This document shows positions 17,179 through 24,389 of a DNA stretch of 64,000 bases, piece after piece. Source of the DNA: Herbiconiux sp. L3-i23 (GTDB lineage Bacteria > Actinomycetota > Actinomycetes > Actinomycetales > Microbacteriaceae); assembly GCF_023734115.1 (NCBI RefSeq), contig NZ_AP025737.1, positions 2,170,001 to 2,234,000 on the forward strand, in the 5' to 3' direction. A program made the translations under genes and the position numbers. Under the pieces are notes generated by a model. It worked only from the letters and a program-made list of their open reading frames with translations, made no database searches and had not been told where the DNA came from. Position 1 is the stretch's first letter, and each line of letters opens with the position of its first letter.

Positions 17179-18384
17179 ATGGAAAGAATCGTCAAGGAGC
17201 GCGACCGGCTCCTGCGCCGCAGCGCTCGACTGCTCGGTATCGCCGGAGTCCTCGCCTCGCTCCTCTGCCTCGCGCTTCCGGGGAGCATCGATCTCGCGAC
17301 CCTCGCGGTGCTGCTGCCGCTCTACGCCGTGCTCCTCACGGCGTTCTACCGGATCGGCGCGAACGGCTCGCTGATCTGGGTCGGCGCCGCCGTGCTGGCC
17401 GGGGCGGGGGCCGTGCTGCTCGGTCAGGTCGCGGTCACCGGCGGTCTCGCCGCACTCACCGGCGTCGGCGCGAGCCCCACCGGTCAGTCGGCGGCCGCCG
17501 ACGCCGCCTTCTCGTTCCTCTCCTCGTGGGCGGTCGCCAGCGTCGCGCTCATCCTCGTCACCTCGCTCGGGCGCATGCTGCTGCTCGTCGGCGCCTTCGC
17601 GGTGACCGTCGCCGCCACGCTCTTCGCCACCGCCGGTCGTCCCGTCGGCCTGGTGACGCTCGCCGCCGTGGTCGCCGGGTGGGCGGTCGCCAGCGCGGTC
17701 GGCACCCTGCTCGGCGTGGGCGTCGTCCGCGCCGCCCGTCGCATCTCGAACATCGGCCGCGCCCACCGCGCCGAACGCCACGCGAGCGAGACCGAGGCGC
17801 AGCGCCGCCAGGGCGCGCGCCTGCTGCACGACACCGTGCTCGCGAGCCTCACCCTCCTCGCCCACCAGGGGGTCGGCGTCTCCGCCGACGCTCTCACCCA
17901 GCAGGCCGCGGACGACGCCCGACTGCTCCGCCAGCTCCGACTCGGCACCGCTCCCCTGCCGTCGGCCGCGAGCGAGTACAACCTCAAGACGCCCGTGCAG
18001 GAGTCGACCCTCGGCAACACGCTCGAGGCCGTCAAGCAGCGCTTCGGCCGCATGGGTCTCGTCGTCAGCTGGCACGGAACCGGCCAGGTCCTGCTCCCCG
18101 CCGACGTGCTCGACGCGTTCCTCGGTTCGCTCGCGGAGTGCCTCGAGAACGTCCGCCGTCACGCCGGCGTCGAGGAGGCGCACGTGACGATCACCGACGA
18201 CGACACGAGCATCCGCGCGATGGTCACCGACAGCGGCGTCGGATTCGACCAGTCGACGATCGCCGAGGGACGGCTCGGCTTCAAGGAGTCGGTCGTCGCA
18301 CGCCTCCGCGAAGTCGGCGGCAATGTCCGCGTCTTCTCCGCCCCCGGCTCGGGTACAACCGTCGTCCTGGAGGTGCCGAAATGA
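17179..18384 (+). CDS. Sensor histidine kinase with multi-helix membrane domain
   Basis: 401 residues. About six membrane helices span residues 18-190, joined by short loops and with no large extracellular sensor, as in intramembrane-sensing kinases. A linker helix (AHRAERHASETEAQRRQ) leads to the phospho-acceptor GARLLHDTVLASL and a HATPase domain with N-box LAECLENVRRHAG, DSGVGFDQ and a GSGTTVVLEVP end. The phospho-acceptor His and ATP lid look intact. Start ATG at 17179. The stop overlaps the next ATG (ATGA). Confidence 0.9.
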   Translation: MERIVKERDRLLRRSARLLGIAGVLASLLCLALPGSIDLATLAVLLPLYAVLLTAFYRIGANGSLIWVGAAVLAGAGAVLLGQVAVTGGLAALTGVGASPTGQSAAADAAFSFLSSWAVASVALILVTSLGRMLLLVGAFAVTVAATLFATAGRPVGLVTLAAVVAGWAVASAVGTLLGVGVVRAARRISNIGRAHRAERHASETEAQRRQGARLLHDTVLASLTLLAHQGVGVSADALTQQAADDARLLRQLRLGTAPLPSAASEYNLKTPVQESTLGNTLEAVKQRFGRMGLVVSWHGTGQVLLPADVLDAFLGSLAECLENVRRHAGVEEAHVTITDDDTSIRAMVTDSGVGFDQSTIAEGRLGFKESVVARLREVGGNVRVFSAPGSGTTVVLEVPK

Positions 18385-19697
18385 CCTCGATCGCCGACCT
18401 CGCGAACGAACCCCCCAAGCGGCCCGAGAACCCGGCACCGGTCGTCGAGGAGGACACCCTCGGCTCGGTCGCCGTCACCGGCAAGCGCTCGGGACGACCC
18501 ATGAAGCAGGCGCCGTCTCGCGGACGCTCACGCATCATCGACGAGCACGCCGGCAGCCTCGGCACCGGACTCCTCGGAGTCGGCGCCATGTTCGTCGGCG
18601 TCACGATCTCGCTGTTCGACCTCGCCCGCTTCGTGCAGGCGTGGCCGATCTACCCGGTGCCGCTCGCCGCGGCCGCGGCGTGGCTGCTGTTCACCGTCAT
18701 GCTGGTCTCGGCCGGTGTCGTCATCCGCCGCAACGACGACCGCATGCCCGACTGGATGTTCATCGTCTTCCTGGCGGGGCTCGCCGGGGTGATCGCCTTG
18801 GACCTCATCGCGATCTGGCCCCTCCACGACGTGTCGGGCAGCGCGACCGCCGCCATCGCCGCCGGTGTCGGACTCGTCACCGTGATCGGGGTGCGCAGCG
18901 CCCGCGAGATGTGGCTCGCCGCCGCCGGGGTGGGCACGATACTGCTCGCCGCCGACCTCCTCGACGGCGACATCGACCTCGGCCGCCTCGCCCCCACGAT
19001 CACGATGCTCTGCCAAGCGGTGCTGCCCGCGCTGCTCGGCTCCCTCATCGTCCGCTCGTTCCGTCGCATGGTGACCCTCGAGCTCGACCGCGTTCTCGTG
19101 CAGAGCACCGTCTCGGCCCCCCGGTACGCGGTCGGCATGCTCGCCTCCGAGGAGCTCGCCCGGCTCGACCTCGCCGCCGAGCAGCTGCTCGAAGGCATCG
19201 CGAGCGGCGCGACCCCGCTTCCGCTCGAACCGAAGCTCGCGCAACGCGCCTCCTCCCTCGCCACCGAGCTGCGCCTCCACCTCATCGAGGGGCGGCGCGA
19301 GACCTGGCTGCACCACGCGATCACCGAGTCCGAGCTGCTCGGGCGAAGCGTCACCCTGAGCGACCCCGGCACCCTCGCCGGGCTCCTCGACCCCCGCCAA
19401 CGCGACGGACTCTTCTCCGCCGTCTGGCTGCTCGCCGGCGAGGCCGGCACGAAGGCCGCGAAGCAGGGCCGCACCTTGCAGCTCACGCTCGGGCCCATCG
19501 CGACGGCGCAGAATTCCGCGCCGTTGCACAAGGTTCTCGTTCCGATAACCATCGAAACGACGGGTGTGGCGCGCGGCCGCGTCGACCCGGCCACATGGGA
19601 TGCTGTCCGCAGAGTCGGGAAGCACGTCGATTCGATGCGCGGGGGAAGTCTGCACATCGAGATCGAGTGCGTCGCCGATAACCCGGCCGACTCATGA
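18381..19697 (+). CDS. Membrane protein with degenerate kinase-like C-terminus
   Basis: 438 residues. A ~65-residue basic/Pro-rich cytosolic N-terminus is followed by about eight helices (residues 65-215) and a cytosolic C-terminal half. That half has a helical segment (LASEELARLDLAAEQLLEGIAS) and an end resembling a worn-down GHKL ATPase fold (DGLFSAVWLLAGEAG where an N-box would be; MRGGSLHIEIECV as last strands). I see neither a phospho-acceptor His block nor the DxGxG motif, so it is probably catalytically dead. ATGA overlaps couple it to the kinase before it and the regulator after it, suggesting a sensor or pseudokinase partner. No named family was recognised. Confidence 0.65.
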   Translation: MTSIADLANEPPKRPENPAPVVEEDTLGSVAVTGKRSGRPMKQAPSRGRSRIIDEHAGSLGTGLLGVGAMFVGVTISLFDLARFVQAWPIYPVPLAAAAAWLLFTVMLVSAGVVIRRNDDRMPDWMFIVFLAGLAGVIALDLIAIWPLHDVSGSATAAIAAGVGLVTVIGVRSAREMWLAAAGVGTILLAADLLDGDIDLGRLAPTITMLCQAVLPALLGSLIVRSFRRMVTLELDRVLVQSTVSAPRYAVGMLASEELARLDLAAEQLLEGIASGATPLPLEPKLAQRASSLATELRLHLIEGRRETWLHHAITESELLGRSVTLSDPGTLAGLLDPRQRDGLFSAVWLLAGEAGTKAAKQGRTLQLTLGPIATAQNSAPLHKVLVPITIETTGVARGRVDPATWDAVRRVGKHVDSMRGGSLHIEIECVADNPADS

Positions 19698-19732
19698 ACG
19701 TTCAGGCCGCATTGCTTGCCCAGGAGGACACA

Positions 19733-20386
19733 GTGCAAGACACCCCCCGTATCCGCCTCGCGCTGGTCGACGACCACAAGATGCTGCTCGGTGCGCTCAC
19801 CGAGTGGATCCGCAACGCCGCGGGCGACATCGAGCTGGTGGCCGCGGTCACCACGTGGCCCGAGCTGCTGACGCATCCGCGCTTCCCCGTGGACGTCGTG
19901 CTGCTCGACCTCGACCTGAAGGACAACATCCCGATCTCGCTGAAGCTGTCGACGCTGAAGACGACGGGCGTGAAGACGGTGCTGATGAGCACCTACTCCG
20001 AGCCCAACGTCGTGCGCGAGGCTCTCGCGTCGGGTGCCCTCGGGTACCTCGTGAAGAGCGAGGAGGCGTCGATGATCGTGCAGGCGCTGCGCGCCGCGTA
20101 CCGTGGCGAGTCGTTCATCTCGGCCGAGCTCGACCTGGCGCTCAACGCCGGCGACGTCGGCGGGGCCCCGAAGCTCAGCGCGCAGGAGCGCCGGGTGATG
20201 GCGCTGTACGGCGGCGGCGAGCCGGTGAAGACCGTCGCGTACGAACTCGGCATCTCCGAGGAGACCGCGAAGTCGTACCTGAAGCGCATCCGCGAGAAGT
20301 ACCGTGTCGCCGGGTTCGATGTCGGCACCAAAGTGGCCCTGCGAAAGCGCGCCATCCAGGACGGCATCCTCCTCCAGACCGACTGA
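19733..20386 (+). CDS. LuxR-family response regulator
   Basis: 217 residues from a GTG at 19733 that follows a strong AGGAGG site by 6 nt; an in-frame ATG at 19694 overlapping the previous stop is the alternative. Receiver: LALVDDHKM, phospho-acceptor Asp in VVLLDLDLKD, switch Lys in YLVKSEEA. LuxR HTH: KTVAYELGISEETAKSYLKRIREKY. Third gene of the kinase/kinase-like/regulator operon and a paralogue of the orphan regulator at 13445. Followed by a strong terminator. Confidence 0.92.
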   Translation: MQDTPRIRLALVDDHKMLLGALTEWIRNAAGDIELVAAVTTWPELLTHPRFPVDVVLLDLDLKDNIPISLKLSTLKTTGVKTVLMSTYSEPNVVREALASGALGYLVKSEEASMIVQALRAAYRGESFISAELDLALNAGDVGGAPKLSAQERRVMALYGGGEPVKTVAYELGISEETAKSYLKRIREKYRVAGFDVGTKVALRKRAIQDGILLQTD

Positions 20387-20401
20387 CCACCGCGTCACGC
20401 A

Positions 20402-20433
20402 GAACGCCGCTCACCGCGAGGTGGGCGGCGTTC
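20402..20433 (+). terminator. Strong terminator of the kinase operon
   Basis: An almost perfect 32-nt hairpin: GAACGCCGC and CACC on the left, GGTG and GCGGCGTTC on the right, tetraloop GCGA, with one opposed T/G. It begins 15 nt after the regulator's stop and is followed by CCGCGTTGTTCC. Confidence 0.85.
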
Positions 20434-20527
20434 CGCGTTGTTCCTTCACACGTCGTCCACGAGGTAGGTATCCCCCAACTGGACTTCATTCTTCCTTCGC
20501 CTCGCTCCAGCGAAGCACCATCGCTGG

Positions 20528-20824
20528 ATGGCGTGGATGTACATGTTGGAGTGCTCGGACGGTACCTACTACGTCGGCAGCACGGTCGATCTCCGATTGC
20601 GCTTCGAGCAGCATCAAGCCGGTGCGGGAGCGCGCTACACGAGCGTGCGATTGCCCGTCCGGCTCGTCTATCACGAGGAGTTCGACGAGGTGCGCGCAGC
20701 CTTCGCCCGCGAGAAACAAGTCCAGAAGTGGAGCCGCGCTAAACGCCAGGCGTTGATCGACGGCCGCCAGAAGTCATTGCCGGAGCTGTCGGAAAAGCGA
20801 CGCCCCGACCCGGTCGTCGAGTAG
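20528..20824 (+). CDS. Small GIY-YIG nuclease-domain protein (UPF0213/YhbQ-like)
   Basis: 98 residues, a stand-alone GIY-YIG domain. MYMLECSDGTYYVGST carries the two Tyr motifs, DLRLRFEQHQAG supplies the catalytic Arg region, and the metal-binding Glu is in REKQVQKW. Stand-alone members are common in bacteria and their role is largely unknown, with nuclease activity shown for only a few. The last five codons (PVVE-stop) are encoded by CCGGTCGTCGAGTAG, the beginning of the palindromic array that follows. So the gene either acquired its 3' end from the repeat or the repeat landed exactly at its end. Confidence 0.88.
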   Translation: MAWMYMLECSDGTYYVGSTVDLRLRFEQHQAGAGARYTSVRLPVRLVYHEEFDEVRAAFAREKQVQKWSRAKRQALIDGRQKSLPELSEKRRPDPVVE

Positions 20825-21248
20825 CGACGAAGGAGCGTATCGAGACGGGTCGAGTAAGCGAAGCGCATCGAGACCACAGCGCGCGTGCTCTCGATACGCT
20901 CGTTCCTCGCTACTCGAGCCTGGGCCCACCGCGCACGCTTGCGCTGCGCTCTCGATACGGCGCTGGCGCGCCTACTCGACGACCGGGGTGGAACTCGCGC
21001 CCTCCGAATCGCTTCGCGGGGCGAGCGGGGCTCAGCCCGGTCGTCGAGTAGCGACGAAGGAGCGTACCGAGGCGGGTCGAGTAAGCGAAGCGCACCGAGA
21101 CCATCCGCGCTGCGCTCTCGGTACGCTCGTTCCTCGCTACTCGAGCCGTCTCGATACGGGCCTGGCGGCCCTACTCGACGACCAAATCCCGGTCGTCGAG
21201 TAGCGAAGCGTATCGAGACGGGTCGAGTAAGCGGAGCGCACCGAGACC
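20812..21248. repeat. Palindromic repeat array downstream of the GIY-YIG gene
   Basis: Seven units. Forward units start GGTCGTCGAGTAGCGA and end CACCGAGACC or CATCGAGACC at 20812-20875, 21039-21102 and 21191-21248. Reverse units CTCTCG(A/G)TACGCTCGTTCC lie at 20888-20920 and 21115-21147. Reverse units with the arm CTACTCGACGACC lie at 20949-20984 and 21148-21183; the latter carries GGGCCTGGCGGCCC. The order forward-reverse-reverse occurs twice, then one last forward unit. This array fills 20825-21257; no other gene was seen there. The leftward MFS gene stops 10 nt beyond it. Confidence 0.88.
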
Positions 21249-21257
21249 CTCGCGCCC

Positions 21258-22499
21258 CTACTCCGCAGGCAGCGGGATCGGGGCCGTGTGCGGGGTGACC
21301 GGAGGGGCGTCCGGGCGGCGGTCGACGGCGAAGGCGACGAGGGCGAGCACGAGGCCCGCGGCCGTCACCAGGAGGCCCACCACGATCGGCGACAGGTAGC
21401 CGAAGCCCGCCGCGATCGTCACACCGCCGAGGTACGCGCCCATGCCGTTGCCGATGTTCAACGCCGAATGGTTCACCGCCGCGGCGATCGTCTGGCTCCC
21501 CCGCGCCACATCCATGAGCCGCACCTGGATCGCCGGGGACAGCGCCGACGACGACACCCCGATGAGGAGCACGAACAGGAACAGCAGCGGCGGGATCGTC
21601 GCGAACGCGAGCAGCCCGCCGAGCGACGCGAGGACGCCGACGAACGACACCAGCACCGCCCTGCGGACCCCCCGGTCGACGAACGCCCCACCGGCGAAGT
21701 TGCCGATCGTCATCCCGATGCCGAAGCACACCAGCAGCAGCGGCACGCTCCACTCGGGCAGCCCGGCCACCTCGGTCGCGATCGGCGCGACGTACGAGTA
21801 CGCGGCGAAGAAGCCGCCGAAGCCGATCGCGCCGATGCCGAGGGCGAACCACACCTGCGGGATCGTGAACGCCCGCAACTCGCCGCGAGAGGTGGCGCTC
21901 GGGTCGCCCTTCATCGCCGGCAGCGCCGCGACCAGCGCCGCGGTGGTCAGCACGAACACGGTCGCGACCGCGAGATAGGCGCTGCGCCACCCTGCGTGCT
22001 GGCCGAGGAAGGTGATCGCAGGGACCCCGACGACATTCGCGATCGTGAGACCGCCGAGTACATACGCCGCCGCCTTGCCGCGGTTGCCGGGCCCGAGCAG
22101 GTTCGCGGCGACCAGCGACGCGACGCCGAAGTACGCACCGTGCGGGAGCGCGGCGAGGAAGCGGGCGGCGAAGACCAGCCCGAAGCTCGGCAGCAGCGCC
22201 GACGCGATCGAGCCGAGCGCGAACCATGCGGCGAGCACGATGAGCAGACGCTTGCGCGAGAACCGCGCCGCGAATACGCCGATCGTGGGCGCACCGACGA
22301 CGACACCCGCCGCGTAGGCCGAGATCAGCGCACCCGCCTGGGCGATCGCCTGCTCGGGGTCGCTGGTGTAGAGCTCGGGCAGCAGGTCGCGCGCGATGTC
22401 GGGCAGCAGACCCATCGCGACGAACTCGGTGCAGCCGATGCCGAATCCGCCGAGGGCGAGAGCGAGGAGCGCGAGACGGGCGCGACCGGGAGAGAGCAC
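21258..22499 (-). CDS. MFS transporter, 12-helix (DHA1, AraJ/chloramphenicol-exporter type)
   Basis: 413 residues, 12 helices. The N-terminus LALALGGFGIGCTEFVAMGLLPDIARDL is typical of DHA1 exporters of the AraJ/YdhP/Cmx group, with FSRKRLLI as the loop 2-3 basic motif and PHGAYFGVASLVAANL in helix 4-5. Probably a drug or sugar efflux carrier; substrate unknown. ATG at 22499. The C-terminal stop is next to the palindromic array, whose right edge could serve as terminator for this leftward gene. Confidence 0.9.
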   Translation of the reverse strand: MLSPGRARLALLALALGGFGIGCTEFVAMGLLPDIARDLLPELYTSDPEQAIAQAGALISAYAAGVVVGAPTIGVFAARFSRKRLLIVLAAWFALGSIASALLPSFGLVFAARFLAALPHGAYFGVASLVAANLLGPGNRGKAAAYVLGGLTIANVVGVPAITFLGQHAGWRSAYLAVATVFVLTTAALVAALPAMKGDPSATSRGELRAFTIPQVWFALGIGAIGFGGFFAAYSYVAPIATEVAGLPEWSVPLLLVCFGIGMTIGNFAGGAFVDRGVRRAVLVSFVGVLASLGGLLAFATIPPLLFLFVLLIGVSSSALSPAIQVRLMDVARGSQTIAAAVNHSALNIGNGMGAYLGGVTIAAGFGYLSPIVVGLLVTAAGLVLALVAFAVDRRPDAPPVTPHTAPIPLPAE

Positions 22500-22588
22500 G
22501 GGAGGTCCTTCAGGAGACGTGTGGCGACGGCTCCGATGCCGTGGAAGACCTCAAGGCTAAGCGCTGCGCAGCATCCGACGGCGCGAGT

Positions 22589-22636
22589 CGCCCACTTCAC
22601 CCCGTCCGTGGCGCCCCACACGGGGTGAAGTGGGCG
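22589..22636. repeat. Long intergenic inverted repeat IR1
   Basis: 17-bp perfect arms (CGCCCACTTCACCCCGT / its complement) around a 14-nt loop. Related arms occur at 38593-38648 (IR3), and the CCCACTTC core also occurs in 27387-27446 (IR2), marking a dispersed palindrome family. It lies between the start of the MFS gene and a small gene remnant. Confidence 0.8.
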
Positions 22637-22640
22637 AGTC

Positions 22641-22725
22641 AGCCGATCAGCTCGGCCCCGCCGGCGAGGCCGTGAGCGACGCCGCCCGCCGGATGTCCGC
22701 CCGACTCGGCTACTCGGCCGCCTGA
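22641..22725 (+). pseudogene. Possible C-terminal gene remnant
   Basis: Immediately after IR1 one frame reads DQLGPAGEAVSDAARRMSAR (then LGYSAA and a stop at 22723-22725). Third codon positions are almost all G or C, and the stop sits 1 nt from the convergent stop of the next gene, as a real gene end would. No start codon or upstream coding part is present. It may be the tail of a deleted gene (for example an NAD(P)H/FMN reductase), cut where IR1 now stands. Weakly supported. Confidence 0.3.
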
Positions 22726-22726
22726 C

Positions 22727-23059
22727 TCAATCAGCCGGCTGAAGGTCGGATCCGGCCCCGTCGGCGAGGGCGCGCTCGAGACGCTCGACCTTGCCGGAAA
22801 GCTCCCCGGAGTAGCCGGGGCGGATGTCGGCCTTCAGCACCAGCGACACCCGCGAGCCGTGTCGGCCGACGGCCTCGGTGGCGCGACGGATCACGTCGAA
22901 GACCTCGTCCCATTCGCCCTCGATCGTGGTGAACATGGAGTCGGTCTGATTCGGCAGCCCCGACTCGCGCACGATGCGCACCGCATCGGCGACCGCGTCG
23001 TGCACCGACGCGTCGGCCCCTTCTCCCCCGCTCGGGGCGACCGAGAACGCGACAAGCAT
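22727..23059 (-). CDS. Thiamine-binding / MTH1187-family protein
   Basis: 110 residues, a small ferredoxin-like fold protein of the MTH1187/YkoF group. It begins MLVAFSVAPSG and carries SVHDAVADAVRIVRESGL and MFTTIEGEWDEVFDVIRRATEAV, the family's conserved blocks. Relatives bind thiamine or its pyrimidine and are thought to act in thiamine handling. The ATG at 23059 follows AAGGAG at ideal spacing. It lies 24 nt downstream of the GT87 gene on the same strand and is probably cotranscribed. Confidence 0.85.
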   Translation of the reverse strand: MLVAFSVAPSGGEGADASVHDAVADAVRIVRESGLPNQTDSMFTTIEGEWDEVFDVIRRATEAVGRHGSRVSLVLKADIRPGYSGELSGKVERLERALADGAGSDLQPAD

Positions 23060-23083
23060 GAGATCTCCTTCTTCGTGTTCGAA

Positions 23084-24352
23084 CTACGACTCTGACAGAG
23101 CGTGCGGTGGTGCGGCAGGGGGTCGCGCTCCGGTCGCGAGCCGCACCAGTTCCGCCACCGCGACGACGAGCAGGACGACGAGGGCGATGTTGCGCGCGGT
23201 GAGCACGAGCACCGGCAGCCACGTCGGGGCGGTGATGCCGTCGTACGCCCACGGGTAGACGAACTGGGTGGCCGCCGCGATCGCGAGCACCGCGAGCGCA
23301 CGCCCACGGAAGGCGGGCCTCGAGTGCAGGATCGCGAGGATCGCCGGCGCCGCCAGCCACCCGATGAACTGCGGCGAACCGACCTTGTTCACCACGATCA
23401 GGGCCAGGACGAGCGCCATCGCGACCTGGACGAGCACCTCGGTCCGGTCCTGCCCCCTGCGCACCGCGAGGGCACCGAGCGCAGCGACCCCGGCGACCAC
23501 GAGCACGAGGAGCGGCGTCATCAGCGCGGCGACGGGTGCCGTTCCCGGCCCGGCCACCTGGTAGGTGAGGATGTCGGTGTCGTAGTAGACCCGCCCTTCG
23601 GGCAGTCCGAGCAGCGCCGACCACAGCCACCACGACGCGACAGGCGCCTCGACCTGCAGCCCGCGACCGGTCTGCTCGAGGATGAACCCGAAGATCCCGC
23701 CCCTGGCGCCGAGTGCGAGCGCGGCGACGAGGATGGCGGCCGTCACGACCGCGCCGGCGATCACGATGCGCAGGCGGCTGCGCAGCGCGAGCACGGCGGC
23801 GCCGATGAGCGCGACGGGCCACACTTTGATCCAGGTCGCGAGAGCCAGCAGCGCACCCGCGACCACCGGTCGGTCGAGGAGCCAGACGACGGCGAGGATC
23901 GCGAGCGGCGCGGTGACCGCGTCGATCCGTGCCAGGGACACGGGGCCGAGGCAGGCGAGGAAGAGCATCCACCACCAGGCCGCCGCGGTGCTCCGCCGCG
24001 CGAGGACGACGGTGGCGACCGCGTCGAGTGCCACGATCGTCGCGAGCCACAGCTGACCGTAGGCGTCGGGGCCGAGCACATAGGCGAAACCCATCGGAAG
24101 CAGAGCGCCGATCGGATAGACCCACGACGTGTCGATGCCGACGAGCACGCCGTTGTCCGCGGCGTACTCCATCCAGAACCGGTACACCTGGGTGACGTCG
24201 CCGAACGGGAAGTGCACGACGTCGTAGAGGTTGATGCCCGCGAGGATCCCGTGGATCGCCAGGAACGCGACGGCCAGCCCGACGGGGCCGGCGATCGTGC
24301 GCAGGACGACGCCGCGGCTCGCGAGCACCCGTTCCCGCTCGTCGACTCGCAC
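23084..24352 (-). CDS. GT-C glycosyltransferase family 87 (DUF2029), polyprenyl-phosphate-mannose type
   Basis: 422 residues with about ten membrane helices. GT-C traits: an extracytoplasmic loop after helix 1 (LYDVVHFPFGDVTQVYRFWMEYAADN, then GIDTSWVYPIGA) carrying the acidic residues expected in the active site, then LATWIKVWPVALI and NKVGSPQFIGWL, which are hallmarks of GT87. Such enzymes transfer mannose from polyprenyl phosphate to envelope lipids or glycans (PimE-like). Acceptor unknown. Start ATG at 24352. Followed by the thiamine-binding protein gene. Confidence 0.82.
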   Translation of the reverse strand: MRVDERERVLASRGVVLRTIAGPVGLAVAFLAIHGILAGINLYDVVHFPFGDVTQVYRFWMEYAADNGVLVGIDTSWVYPIGALLPMGFAYVLGPDAYGQLWLATIVALDAVATVVLARRSTAAAWWWMLFLACLGPVSLARIDAVTAPLAILAVVWLLDRPVVAGALLALATWIKVWPVALIGAAVLALRSRLRIVIAGAVVTAAILVAALALGARGGIFGFILEQTGRGLQVEAPVASWWLWSALLGLPEGRVYYDTDILTYQVAGPGTAPVAALMTPLLVLVVAGVAALGALAVRRGQDRTEVLVQVAMALVLALIVVNKVGSPQFIGWLAAPAILAILHSRPAFRGRALAVLAIAAATQFVYPWAYDGITAPTWLPVLVLTARNIALVVLLVVAVAELVRLATGARPPAAPPHALSES

Positions 24353-24389
24353 GAGATCCGAGGCTACCGGAGCACGTGACGGGCGAGTT

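Noticed and set aside
20671-22227. Long minus-strand frame running through the repeat array and the MFS gene
   Set aside because: It is out of frame with the true MFS gene and reads through palindromes; no conserved domain.
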